Below are positions 15,948 to 24,485 of a stretch of DNA of 64,000 nucleotides, piece after piece (the stretch's first letter is position 1; each line of letters starts with the position of its first letter). The stretch lies in assembly GCA_031315995.1 (NCBI GenBank), contig JALDRG010000003.1, positions 248,001 to 312,000 of the forward strand, in the 5' to 3' direction. This DNA is from Nitrospira sp. (GTDB lineage: Bacteria; Nitrospirota; Nitrospiria; Nitrospirales; Nitrospiraceae). Both the position numbers and the translations under genes were made by a program. The notes below the pieces were generated by a model. The model was not told the origin of the DNA and did no database searches. It was given only the letters and a program-made list of their open reading frames with translations.

Positions 15948-17807
15948 TCAGTAGTAGGGATGCTCCGGAATCGCCAGAGTGAAGTACTTTCCCCGCTCTT
16001 CATAGAGAATCCGCTTCGCCGTCAGTCGAGTCAGTGATTCCTGCATCACGGCCTCCGACACGTCATCTCCGTTGCGCTGTTCCCGACACGCGGTCCGCAA
16101 TTGCTCCATTGATTTGGGCGCCTCGTTGCATGCATCGATGAACAGGGCCGCCGGCCAATCGAACCGTTCGCGCGTCGGGGTCGTCGTGCGCCCGTCATAC
16201 ACCGTCACATAGTCGAATGCCTTGGAATAGTAGAGGAAGGGTTTGTCCGCCGAGGCGGCTCGCTGCTTCCATTCTTCCACGGTCCCGACCAATTCCTGGT
16301 ATACGTGCGGATCCACCGGCCATTGATCAAGCTCATACTCAAAATCGTAGGCGATTTTCATAAGGTCCACCTGCCGTGAATCATAGACATGCGAATACGC
16401 CAGCCCAGGGCTGGTGATTCGAATCCCATACTCGTGCGGGCGTGTGTAGTAGGGGCTGAACCGTTCCAGCCAGAACTTCCCGGTCCCCTCAGGCGGCTGC
16501 AGATGGAACAGTGACGGGAGCAACTCGATTTGCCGGCGATAGTCGTCGTTGGTCTCACCCGGAAACCCCAAAAGAATATTCCAGGAGACGACCACGCGAT
16601 AGTAATAACACCACTTCAAGCACACCAGGTTTTGCATGGGAGTCACGCCCTTGTCCATCGCGCGCAACTGAGCCTGACTCAGGCTCTCTAACCCGGGCTG
16701 CATGCACTTCACCCCGCCGGCGGCAAGCAGGCGGATCTGGTGTTTCTGCAAATTACTCTTGGTTTCGATGAACACATCGAGATCGCGGCGTTCCTGAGCA
16801 AAGGTGCCGAACAGGTTCTCGACATACTTCATGTCGATAATGTTGTCCACCAGACGGAACCGCGTCGTATCGTAACGACTCGACAGATAGGCCATCTCGC
16901 GAGCGACCTGATCCGACGACTTGGCCCGGAACTTCATGCTTTGTGCATTCAGGCCACAGAAGGTGCAATGGTGTTTCTCGCCCCACCAACAACCGCGAGA
17001 TCCCTCATACAACAGAATGCGATCCAGGCCACGTGAGGCCTCGGTGCCGAGTTCAGCCAGGAGATGATAATAGTCGTCGTAGTCCGGTGGACCGGTGTGA
17101 GCAAACTCCGTAAACAGGGTAGGGTTCGGGTCGAAGCGGACCTCGCCATTGTGCCGATAGGTCACGCCTTTCGGACAGGCGCCGGTCGATCCACTCAAGA
17201 GATGGTTCACCAACGCAGGAAACGTCACCTCACCCTCACCGACGACCACATGGTCGATGAATGGAAACGCCCGAAAATATTCCAGACCCATCTCTCCGTC
17301 GAAGTTGGCGCCACCGAAGACGATCGTCACGTCCGGGTACAAATCCTTGATGAGCTTCGCCAGGGTCAGACTGGCTACGTTTTGATCGAACGTGGACGTA
17401 AATCCGACGATCTTGTACCGTCCCCAATCGATGCCGGTCATTGCCCCGGTCAAGAATTGCGGCGCCGTCCGCATGGCCATCTCCTCGAAGAACGAGATCG
17501 GCTGGCCGCTCTCCCTTGAAATCTGTTCGAACACCGGCTTGAACACTCGCGGATATTCGGCACGCTTGGGGTTATCGCGAAACAGCAGATAAGAGAACAG
17601 CCACTCGCCGAAAAGGGCGCGTTTCTCGCAAATCGATTCGTACAGAGGAATCCCGATCTTGTGTGCGAAACGCACATTGAGGTGATGACAATCGACTCCG
17701 ATGCCTTTCGATTTCAACAACGCGGAGAGCGTCCCCAATTGAATAGAGGGATACTTCGAATAGCTGAAGGGCATGTTGACGAGCGCCACCTGAGCCCTGT
17801 CACTCAT
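15948..17807 (-). CDS. B12-binding radical SAM enzyme of the RiPP-maturation C-methyltransferase type
   Basis: A 619-residue protein. Residues 1-210 form a cobalamin-binding Rossmann domain (VALVNMPFSYSKYPSIQLG, VFGGANFDGEMG, VVGEGEVTFPALV). The radical SAM core has an atypical cluster motif, C273-x7-C281-x2-C284 in RGCWWGEKHHCTFCGLN, characteristic of the group annotated as RiPP maturation radical SAM protein 1. The rest is the TIM barrel and a C-terminal helical domain of about 150 residues. Such enzymes methylate unactivated carbons in peptides. No precursor-like small gene, peptidase or exporter is adjacent; its neighbours are a pterin dehydratase and an AhpD-like gene. GAGG eight bases upstream supports the start. 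Confidence 0.88.
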   Translation of the reverse strand: MSDRAQVALVNMPFSYSKYPSIQLGTLSALLKSKGIGVDCHHLNVRFAHKIGIPLYESICEKRALFGEWLFSYLLFRDNPKRAEYPRVFKPVFEQISRESGQPISFFEEMAMRTAPQFLTGAMTGIDWGRYKIVGFTSTFDQNVASLTLAKLIKDLYPDVTIVFGGANFDGEMGLEYFRAFPFIDHVVVGEGEVTFPALVNHLLSGSTGACPKGVTYRHNGEVRFDPNPTLFTEFAHTGPPDYDDYYHLLAELGTEASRGLDRILLYEGSRGCWWGEKHHCTFCGLNAQSMKFRAKSSDQVAREMAYLSSRYDTTRFRLVDNIIDMKYVENLFGTFAQERRDLDVFIETKSNLQKHQIRLLAAGGVKCMQPGLESLSQAQLRAMDKGVTPMQNLVCLKWCYYYRVVVSWNILLGFPGETNDDYRRQIELLPSLFHLQPPEGTGKFWLERFSPYYTRPHEYGIRITSPGLAYSHVYDSRQVDLMKIAYDFEYELDQWPVDPHVYQELVGTVEEWKQRAASADKPFLYYSKAFDYVTVYDGRTTTPTRERFDWPAALFIDACNEAPKSMEQLRTACREQRNGDDVSEAVMQESLTRLTAKRILYEERGKYFTLAIPEHPYY

Positions 17808-17845
17808 GGGAAACCTCGATGGTCATCGCACCGCACATGGATTAT

Positions 17846-18196
17846 TCAGCCGGCCACCGCCCGGAACGGTTCAAACTCGCGGTCCACCTTGGCGGCGAGA
17901 TAATAATCACTCTCCGTGAGCCCATTGATCTTATGCGTCCAGATCTCTACCTTACATTTGCCCCAGGCTACATACAGGTCAGGATGATGGCCCTCGGCTT
18001 CGGCCACCGCACCGACCTTGTTCGTAAACGCCAACGACTGCGCAAAATCCTTGAACGTATAGAGCCGTTCGAGATGGCCTTGGGCATTCAGCGACCACCC
18101 CTTTCCCAATTCTTGCAGCAAGGCTTGTGTACGATCCGCAGGGAGGGGAGGGACCCCGCCTCGACAAGGAATGCATTTATTATCGGCCAGACTCAT
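17846..18196 (-). CDS. phhB: pterin-4a-carbinolamine dehydratase
   Basis: A 116-residue enzyme that dehydrates 4a-hydroxytetrahydrobiopterin, recycling the cofactor of aromatic amino acid hydroxylases. The active-site histidines are in AEAEGHHPDLYVAWGKCKV, and the C-terminal WTHKINGLTESDYYLAAKVD is the usual signature. The ATG at 18196 has AAGGAG at seven bases. No phenylalanine hydroxylase gene is in the window. It starts 39 bases upstream of the radical SAM gene and may share its transcript. Confidence 0.92.
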   Translation of the reverse strand: MSLADNKCIPCRGGVPPLPADRTQALLQELGKGWSLNAQGHLERLYTFKDFAQSLAFTNKVGAVAEAEGHHPDLYVAWGKCKVEIWTHKINGLTESDYYLAAKVDREFEPFRAVAG

Positions 18197-18282
18197 GACA
18201 TCTCCTTCACGAACGGTCACAACCGTCAATGGTACTCACAAGGGGCTATTCTACGAGCTGCTCGTTCCGTCTCGCAACCGCC

Positions 18283-18771
18283 CTACCGCCCTGACGGTTG
18301 TGCGGTCCTCTGCTGGTCCAGCGCGGCATGTCCTCTCTCGAAGAACAATCCGCGATTGATGTCGCCCACGCTGACCATGCCGACCAAAGTCCCTTTCTCG
18401 ACCACCGGGATCCGGCGAAAATTCTTCACACCCATGTAAGACGCGGCTTCCAACACCGGGGTCCGTGGCGTCACCGTGAGCGGATTCAGGCTCATGACCT
18501 CCTCCACCCGTTGAGACAACACGTCCGCATACCCCTCTTCCATCTCAACAAAATCCCGGCTGTGCACGTTGTCATGAATATACTCACCGTAATTGGGGTA
18601 AAGCGGAATCAGCACATCGCGCAATGTCACCATACCGATTAAGAGCTCGCCGTCCTCCACGACCGGAATCGCGCCGCAATGACGACTGAGCATCTTGGTC
18701 ACCACAGAACGGACGGATTCGTTTCGCCTGGCCGAGACCACACCCGTAGACATCACATCTTGCACAAGCAT
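18283..18771 (-). CDS. tandem CBS-domain protein
   Basis: A 162-residue protein made of two CBS motifs: VQDVMSTGVVSARRNESVRS...AIPVVEDGELLIGMVTLRD (about 3-55) and VEEVMSLNPLTVTPRTP...RIPVVEKGTLVGMVSVGD (about 88-143). Such stand-alone pairs bind adenine nucleotides and usually regulate a partner enzyme or transporter. A Shine-Dalgarno GGAGG precedes the ATG. It is divergent from the GDPD gene. The partner is unknown. Confidence 0.93.
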   Translation of the reverse strand: MLVQDVMSTGVVSARRNESVRSVVTKMLSRHCGAIPVVEDGELLIGMVTLRDVLIPLYPNYGEYIHDNVHSRDFVEMEEGYADVLSQRVEEVMSLNPLTVTPRTPVLEAASYMGVKNFRRIPVVEKGTLVGMVSVGDINRGLFFERGHAALDQQRTAQPSGR

Positions 18772-18925
18772 GGAGCCCTCCTTTCATACAGGGCAACTCA
18801 CAGAGGAGTCACCGGTAGGGGGAACCTGTTCCGCGTACTCGTTCGCTCTCAAACCGTCACCATTTGAGCGGACGGTCCGACTTTCTTGGCCTGCTTTGCA
18901 GAGATCCGCGAAATATGGTAGGGAA

Positions 18926-19687
18926 GTGGGATTAGAAAAGAAAGCCCCTCCCCCGGAACCGAGCCGCGCAGGACCAGGGAGGGCCCTCCAGGCCATCTCA
19001 CGCGAGGTCGCTATCGCTTCCGTCCTTCGCATCGGTCATCGGGGAGCTGCCGGCCACGCCCCTGAAAATACCCTCGCCGCTATTTGGAAAGCACGATCGT
19101 TTCACGCAGATCTCATTGAAGTCGACGTACGCGAAACCAGCGACGGTCATCTGGTGTTGCTGCACGACGACACCATTGATCGCACCACCAACAAGGCCGG
19201 TCATGTGGCTCAGATGTCACTTGAACAGATACAACGGCTTGATGCCGGCAATTGGCAACGCATTCCCACGTTGGAGGAAGCCCTGGAGATCGCCACAGGG
19301 GCTATCGGCATGATTCTCGAACTAAAGATAGAGGGGATCGGAAATGAAGCTTGTGCCATCGTGAAACGCAGCGGATTTTCCGGCCTGCTGATCTATGCGT
19401 CATTTTTGGTCGCGGAGTTGCACCGCGTGCGGCACGCCGATCCAAAATCGAAGATCATGGTCTTGCAGCCGCGCCGCCTCCCTCGGGATCCTGTTGCGGA
19501 TGTGGTCGCCATGAACGCCTCCTATGTCGGACTCCACTATTCGACCGTCACCCCCATACTGCTTCAGACCTACCACAACCTCGGACGGCAGGTCTTCACC
19601 TACACCGTCAACGATCCGTGCGACATTCATCGCATGCGCGACATGGGCGTAGATGGAATCGTCTCCGACTTCCCGGACCGCATCTGA
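18926..19687 (+). CDS. glycerophosphodiester phosphodiesterase family protein
   Basis: About 253 residues from a GTG at 18926; the frame extends back into the divergent CBS gene, so the upstream starts are unlikely. Catalytic signature LRIGHRGAAGHAPENTLAA, metal ligands in IEVDVRETSDGHLVLLHDDTIDRTT and MILELKIEG are intact. It hydrolyses glycerophosphodiesters to glycerol-3-phosphate and an alcohol. No signal peptide is seen with this start, so it is like the cytoplasmic UgpQ type. It is followed by the long non-coding stretch. Confidence 0.88.
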   Translation: MGLEKKAPPPEPSRAGPGRALQAISREVAIASVLRIGHRGAAGHAPENTLAAIWKARSFHADLIEVDVRETSDGHLVLLHDDTIDRTTNKAGHVAQMSLEQIQRLDAGNWQRIPTLEEALEIATGAIGMILELKIEGIGNEACAIVKRSGFSGLLIYASFLVAELHRVRHADPKSKIMVLQPRRLPRDPVADVVAMNASYVGLHYSTVTPILLQTYHNLGRQVFTYTVNDPCDIHRMRDMGVDGIVSDFPDRI

Positions 19688-20024
19688 CCACGCCCCGGAA
19701 GCCCTGCATCGCACCGTGACCCATACCGGCGAAACTCCAGACGCCGAGTTCAATCTGAGCACCATGGGGTGCCCCCATCTACGCTCGGCTTGATCAGGCA
19801 AGCCTGCAACCAGGCAAGGAGGATGAAATTCAAACTCGTACCGCACGGCTCCGACCAATGTGGCAGGGTGGCCGATGAAATCTTCGTGAACCAACACGTC
19901 AAGAACTGACGTACGGCGCCTGCAGGCACTGGACCTGGTTGAGAACGGAAGCCGAAGCGATTGTTGGACACCGAGGAAGAGAGGAACAAGAGCGGAAAAC
20001 GGTGGAAACAAGCGCACAAAATGC

Positions 20025-20080
20025 CACGGGCGACCCTACACTGCGGTGGGAGGTCGCCCGTGAATGGCGCTTGGGACGCC
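20025..20080. repeat. structured module copy 1: 11-bp hairpin plus GGCG-CTTGGGA-CGCC
   Basis: CACGGGCGACC (20025-20035) pairs perfectly with 20052-20062, and three bases later GGCG (20066-20069) pairs with CGCC (20077-20080) around CTTGGGA. The same two-hairpin layout recurs at 20531-20576 and, with a different second stem, at 28345-28412. Confidence 0.55.
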
Positions 20081-20441
20081 GAAAGCTGATTATGTTGTCA
20101 GAACACGGGACCCGTTCGAGAAGACGGGGCGTCAGGATGGTCGTCGGGGGATAAGCTATCCCAGGATTCTTGTGTGCCTCGTGTGTGGTCCGAGTCCTTC
20201 TTTTTTGGTGGCTATTACCCTGTCATCGGATAGTGCCAAGAGGCACAAGCCAGCGAAGGATCGTCAAACACGACCGACGATTAGCCGGCCCTCAACTCTG
20301 CGGGCCATTCTAGTCCGGCGGCGTAAGTTCTTCCATGTGTAAACCTCCCCGATTGAGGAGTGGCGAGATCTCCGGAACAGGCGCGCACTGCCCATCGCCT
20401 CGTCACGGTTAACACAGCCCTTGGAATACACATCTTCCTCT

Positions 20442-20466
20442 TACGCCTCTTAGAAAATCCTGTCAA
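20442..20466 (-). repeat. 25-base element with TTGACA, copy 1
   Basis: Identical at 21 of 25 positions to 20956-20980. On the minus strand it begins TTGACAGGATTTTC. It is a possible -35 box whose conserved spacer leads to TAAGAG 17 bases on; conservation beyond the -35 suggests a repeated element rather than only a promoter. Confidence 0.5.
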
Positions 20467-20530
20467 CAAAAAAATATACCCTAGGTATACGTACCGGTCC
20501 GCGACATCCTGCCAAAGCGACCATACAACA

Positions 20531-20576
20531 CGGGCCCCTGCTTTGACAGGAGCCCGCGCGTGGCGCTTAGGACGCC
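20531..20576. repeat. structured module copy 2: 10-bp hairpin plus GGCG-CTTAGGA-CGCC
   Basis: CGGGC-CCTG (20531-20540, one mismatch) pairs with 20547-20556 across a CTTTGA loop; GGCG (20562-20565) and CGCC (20573-20576) close a CTTAGGA loop identical to copy 1 except for one base. Confidence 0.55.
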
Positions 20577-20955
20577 GAGTGCTGTAAGTGATGTGGCGGC
20601 CCGCGGAGACCCACCGAGTCGATTAAGCGGTGGTCACCTCTCGCCGGATGGAAAACGGTCTTTCCTCAACAGGCAACGTTTTCATATCGGAAGCCGGCTC
20701 TTCGGTCATAAGCATGACGCCATGATGAACCATCGTGCGTCTTTCATGTCGCGTGACATAGCCGATGCAGAACCGGCCCGCAGAACCGGCGAGACGCTCG
20801 CTTTCAGCTCAGCAGGCCATACAGGCCAGGTGGAGTCGCATCGTTCATCATCCACCCTCCTCTCTGTTGGGGAATCCCTGGGAGATCTAGACGGCAGCCG
20901 CGCGGTCTGTCCGGTCTCCCAGCTATCACGTTAGAATCGGGCCGCAAATCCTATC

Positions 20956-20980
20956 TACGCTTCCTGGAAAATTCTGTCAA
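20956..20980 (-). repeat. 25-base element with TTGACA, copy 2
   Basis: On the minus strand it begins TTGACAGAATTTTC, with TAGATA 17 bases after the -35-like hexamer. It lies 380 bases to the right of the second hairpin module, against about 360 for copy 1. Confidence 0.5.
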
Positions 20981-21013
20981 TACGTGGAAGCTCGTGGTGG
21001 CCCGACCATGGAC

Positions 21014-21757
21014 TCACCGACCGCGACCGCTCAAACCCGGCGGCAGGCCACGTTCCTTCTTTTCCACCGATTGCTCCTGCCGCATCGCGTTGCCGAACTG
21101 CTGCCTGATGACAGCCATGTCGTGCTTCTTATAGTCGGCGGGAGGAAGGAACAGCTTGTCGTCGAGACGTTTCTTTTCGATTTTCACGGCTTCCCAACGA
21201 GCCTCCTCCTGCCCCTTGGCATCACGATCCACACCCTTGATTGGAAACCCGCCGTCCTTAAACATCTCACGCATCCACCCCGGCAACAACGAGGATCCTC
21301 CCGCCTGCGCGCTCATCATCCCGAACATGGCCGTATTGCCGATCCCCTTCGCGATACAGAGCTCGCCGGTACTGCCGTCCGACTTGTCCCTCGTATGATA
21401 GATCTCGCATGAATACCCGGCGGCCTTGTCGCTTTTCCCCGTCTTGGCGACCACGATGTCGTCGGGCGCATCCGGCGTCGCTTTGGACGTCTCGTCGGTG
21501 GAGATCTCCATATAGATTTTTTCTTCGTGCTGGATACTGTACATCACCTTCTTCTTCGCATCGAAGATCATGGCCGCTCTCCCCGCATCCGGACCGGCTT
21601 CTTCAAACCGCAACGTGTCTCCTTTCAGAAACCATTGCTGCTGCATGGTGGTCCCGCCACTCGTCTCATTCAAGAGTATGATGCCCTCGAAGTCACTCGC
21701 CGACGAAACACCGGTCAGCAGAATGCTTCCCATCAAACCGAGGATGACAGCACGCAT
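21014..21757 (-). CDS. exported DUF4412-type protein, copy B
   Basis: A 247-residue protein with a signal peptide (VILGLMGSILLTGVSSAS). The mature part follows the DUF4412 pattern: DFEGII, a predicted strand WFLKGDTLRFEE, MIFDAKKKVMYSIQHEEKIYMEI, then AGYSCEIYHTRDK with a cysteine, and a basic Lys/Arg/Glu-rich tail. These are lipoprotein-carrier-like beta proteins of the periplasm whose role is unknown. It lies 31 bases after a longer paralogue and is co-transcribed with it. The AAGGGAG before the ATG supports the start. Confidence 0.82.
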   Translation of the reverse strand: MRAVILGLMGSILLTGVSSASDFEGIILLNETSGGTTMQQQWFLKGDTLRFEEAGPDAGRAAMIFDAKKKVMYSIQHEEKIYMEISTDETSKATPDAPDDIVVAKTGKSDKAAGYSCEIYHTRDKSDGSTGELCIAKGIGNTAMFGMMSAQAGGSSLLPGWMREMFKDGGFPIKGVDRDAKGQEEARWEAVKIEKKRLDDKLFLPPADYKKHDMAVIRQQFGNAMRQEQSVEKKERGLPPGLSGRGR

Positions 21758-21788
21758 ATCGCGCTCCCTTCACTGCTGACGCGCGGAA

Positions 21789-22673
21789 TTACCGCTCGCC
21801 CTGCGGTTGTGACTGCTGCTTTTTCATCATCTCGCCGAACTGCTTCATGAGCTCTTTCATATCCGGCGGCTGATCGCCCTCTCCGGCCGTGTCACCCGTT
21901 GCGCCACGTCTGGCTTTGCGCTTCTTCATGTCCTCGATCATCTTGGAAAAATCAGGGGCACCCTTTCCCTGCTGATCGCGCATCGCTTTCATCCGTTCTT
22001 GCATCGCCGACATGTCCTGCTTCGCCCAGTCGGCAGGAAAGGTGAACAGGTCGGCGTCCAAGCGCTTCTTGTCGATGCTCGTCACTTCCATGCGCATGGA
22101 TTCCTGACCCGCCTCGTCGTATTGAATGCTCCGGAGGCCGAATCCTCCCTCCTCGGCAAGCTGCTTCATCCAACTCGGCCGTGCAGTCCGTTGGGCTTCC
22201 TTCGGATCGATCCAGAAGGTGGCGGCTTGTCCGAATCCCTTGGCCACACAGACGGTACTCTTCAGTCGATTGTGGTCCTTGTCGGTGATGCGCCACATCT
22301 CACAGGTGTGTCCGGCGATCTTCTCGGTCTTTCCCGTTCGTTCGACAGTCTGCTGGTCAAGCGCCTCCTTGAGATGTCCCCCGCGGTCACCCTCCAGACT
22401 GAATTCCATATAGGACTTCTGCCCGGGCATCGCCATCTGCATCGTCCTGGTCTTGGCGTCGAAGATCATGACATTCGTTTGCCCCTCAGCGCGTGACATT
22501 TCCATACGGGCCTTGTCACCCTTGAGGTACCAGTCCATCGCGCTCTTCATGCCGGTCTCCGCGTGGCTGGTCGTCATATGGAGCACACCTTCAAAATCAC
22601 CGGCGTGGACCGGGAACGGAGCGAGACTCAATGCAACGGTCGCAACCACGATCGGCCCCATTCTCCGCATCAT
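21789..22673 (-). CDS. exported DUF4412-type protein, copy A
   Basis: A 294-residue paralogue of the downstream gene. It has a signal peptide ending near VHAGDFEG, the blocks DWYLKGDKARME, NVMIFDAKTRTMQMAMPGQKSY, and AGHTCEMWRITDK with a cysteine matching that of the paralogue. The C-terminus is rich in Lys, Gln, Met and Asp and probably disordered. Two adjacent ATG codons both follow GGAGGG. Tandem duplication with divergence of the tails is the simplest history. The periplasmic role is unknown. Confidence 0.82.
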   Translation of the reverse strand: MMRRMGPIVVATVALSLAPFPVHAGDFEGVLHMTTSHAETGMKSAMDWYLKGDKARMEMSRAEGQTNVMIFDAKTRTMQMAMPGQKSYMEFSLEGDRGGHLKEALDQQTVERTGKTEKIAGHTCEMWRITDKDHNRLKSTVCVAKGFGQAATFWIDPKEAQRTARPSWMKQLAEEGGFGLRSIQYDEAGQESMRMEVTSIDKKRLDADLFTFPADWAKQDMSAMQERMKAMRDQQGKGAPDFSKMIEDMKKRKARRGATGDTAGEGDQPPDMKELMKQFGEMMKKQQSQPQGER

Positions 22674-22783
22674 GCACCCTCCTGATCAGCGAAGCGCCTC
22701 TGAAGCCCCCGCAGTGTAGCCGAGAGTCGTCCCCGGCACCAGCCTAGGGCATCCGGTTCCCTCGTCATCCGAACAGACGCCCA

Positions 22784-23632
22784 CTATGTGATCTTTAGCT
22801 TCTTAAAGTTCACCCCTTTGGGAGCCGGAGGGGTAGAGAGCTTCATCGCCGCAAGCGCCTGGACGACCACCTCCGCCACCACGAGATTGCGATACCATTT
22901 CCGATTTGCCGGCACGATATACCAGGGCGCTTGGTCGGTGCTGGTCGCCGCGATGACCTCCTCGAACGCCGTCATATAGTCGTCCCACAGCTTCCGCTCT
23001 TCCAGGTCCCCTGAATTCCACTTCCAACGCTTCTCCGGATCGCAAATGCGGGCCTCCAGCCGCTCCTTCTGTTCGTCCTTCGAAATATGGAGAAAAAACT
23101 TCAGAATCGCCGTCCCACTCTCGGTGAGCAGTTCCTCAAATTCCTTGATCTGATCAAATCGGCGTTTTACCACCTTGTCCGAGACCCAGCCATGAACCCG
23201 CGTGATCAGCACGTCTTCATAATGCGAACGGTTGAAAATCCCGATCAGGCCCTTGGCGGGTGCTTTCTGATGCACGCGCCAGAGGAAGTCATGCGCCAGC
23301 TCTTCCGCGGAAGGCGTTTTAAACGACACGACCTTGCAGCCTTGCGGATTGACCCCGGACATCACGCTTCGTATCGTACCGTCCTTGCCGCTGGTGTCCA
23401 TGCCCTGCAGCACGATCAACAACGCGCGTGTGCCGTTCGCGTACAGGCGCTCCTGCATTTGATCGAGTGCCGCGATAAGTTCGGCCGCCGCCGCTTTGGC
23501 CTTGGCCTTTCCATCTTCATTCTTCTTGTACGCTCCCGTGTCATCGGGATCGAATCGTTTCAGCGCCAGTCGACAACCGGGCTTGATGCGATAGGCCTCC
23601 ATCTCATCCCCCTCCACAAATGGTGTCTTCAT
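22784..23632 (-). CDS. ppk2: polyphosphate kinase 2 family protein
   Basis: A 282-residue enzyme from the ATG at 23632 (GGAAGG upstream). Walker A GMDTSGKDGT, the lid arginine and tyrosine in FNRSHYEDVLITRVHGW and the WKWNSGDLEER segment mark a one-domain PPK2. It transfers phosphate between polyphosphate and nucleotides; the class (AMP or ADP as acceptor) cannot be fixed from sequence by eye, though GMDTSGKDG is common in class III. It may link polyphosphate stores to ATP supply, with the trehalose genes as stress-response neighbours. Confidence 0.93.
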   Translation of the reverse strand: MKTPFVEGDEMEAYRIKPGCRLALKRFDPDDTGAYKKNEDGKAKAKAAAAELIAALDQMQERLYANGTRALLIVLQGMDTSGKDGTIRSVMSGVNPQGCKVVSFKTPSAEELAHDFLWRVHQKAPAKGLIGIFNRSHYEDVLITRVHGWVSDKVVKRRFDQIKEFEELLTESGTAILKFFLHISKDEQKERLEARICDPEKRWKWNSGDLEERKLWDDYMTAFEEVIAATSTDQAPWYIVPANRKWYRNLVVAEVVVQALAAMKLSTPPAPKGVNFKKLKIT

Positions 23633-23926
23633 GTGGTGCCTTCCTTTAACAACAACGACGCTCTGTTGCCGCACATGTTGCCGCTCCTCAGGCGTGACGC
23701 CGACTGTCCCGAAGTCATCCTTAGGCCCCCACGGAGCACAGGCATTCGGTGAACGATTGTCGGTATGACTGCGCGCGCATCATCTCATGGCACACGCCTC
23801 AATGGCGATGACCGTAGTCGCGCTCCTGGCTACGGAGAACATTTCTTTCTCCGAGCCATTGATTGAGGAGGACGCAGCCTTATGTGATAAGAAACAACCC
23901 GTCCTGTCATCAAGGAGGCGTCACTC

Positions 23927-24412
23927 ATGCTTAAGGAAGTGTCCGGAGACATCCTGTTATCCACCGCCGGCGCGATCGCGCACGGTATTGCCCCGCACGA
24001 TAATTTCAAGCAGGGGTTGGCGCTGGCGCTTCGTGAGCGGTGGCCGGGAATGTATAAGGATTTTCGCCACTACTGCCAGACCTACAATCCCAAACCAGGC
24101 GGCGCCTGGTCGTGGAAAGGACCGAATTCACCGGTCATCATCAATCTGTTTACGCAAGAAGCACCCGCCGACGATCAGGATCGTCCTGGAAAAGCCACCC
24201 TACCCAACGTCAATCATGCCCTTCAAGAATTAAAGCGGGAACTCCTGGCACATCAGGTAAAGAGCGTGGCACTGCCTCGCTTGGCAACGGGAGTCGGAGG
24301 GTTGGACTGGGAGAAGGTGTACCCCTTGCTCCAGCAAATCTTGAAAGACCTGAATATTCCCGTCTACGTCTATGGGCGGTACCAAAAGGGAGTGGCCGCG
24401 CAGGAAGCCTAA
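23927..24412 (+). CDS. macrodomain protein (ADP-ribose-binding / deacylating)
   Basis: A 161-residue single macrodomain. The N-terminal GDILLSTAGAIAHGIAPHDNFKQGLALAL corresponds to the ADP-ribose-binding NxxD-type region in a modified form, and VALPRLATGVGGLDW is the conserved C-terminal loop. Such proteins remove ADP-ribose from proteins or DNA, or hydrolyse O-acetyl-ADP-ribose. AGGAGG lies upstream of the ATG. The canonical Asn of the first loop appears as His-Gly-Ile-Ala, as in the TARG1/DarG-like branch, and no toxin partner gene is beside it. Confidence 0.87.
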   Translation: MLKEVSGDILLSTAGAIAHGIAPHDNFKQGLALALRERWPGMYKDFRHYCQTYNPKPGGAWSWKGPNSPVIINLFTQEAPADDQDRPGKATLPNVNHALQELKRELLAHQVKSVALPRLATGVGGLDWEKVYPLLQQILKDLNIPVYVYGRYQKGVAAQEA

Positions 24413-24485
24413 CAGGCTGCGGTCCCAGACGAAAAACGCTTCACGAAGATCGCGCACGCCGCGAGCAGACTTGTTCCGTATTCCG

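Larger units (their letters stand above)
19688..21013. other. 1.3-kb stretch without a convincing protein gene
   Basis: Open frames here are short, lack ribosome-binding sites and look like no family. The stretch holds two copies each of a structured hairpin module and of a 25-base element with TTGACA on the minus strand (listed separately), spaced so that the whole forms two units of about 515 bases with unlike interiors. Non-coding RNA or degraded mobile DNA are the two readings. Confidence 0.5.

Noticed and set aside
20475..20489. near-palindrome TATACCCTAGGTATA
   Set aside because: One extra base breaks symmetry and no gene starts in a fitting position; recorded only as AT-rich sequence near the repeat units.
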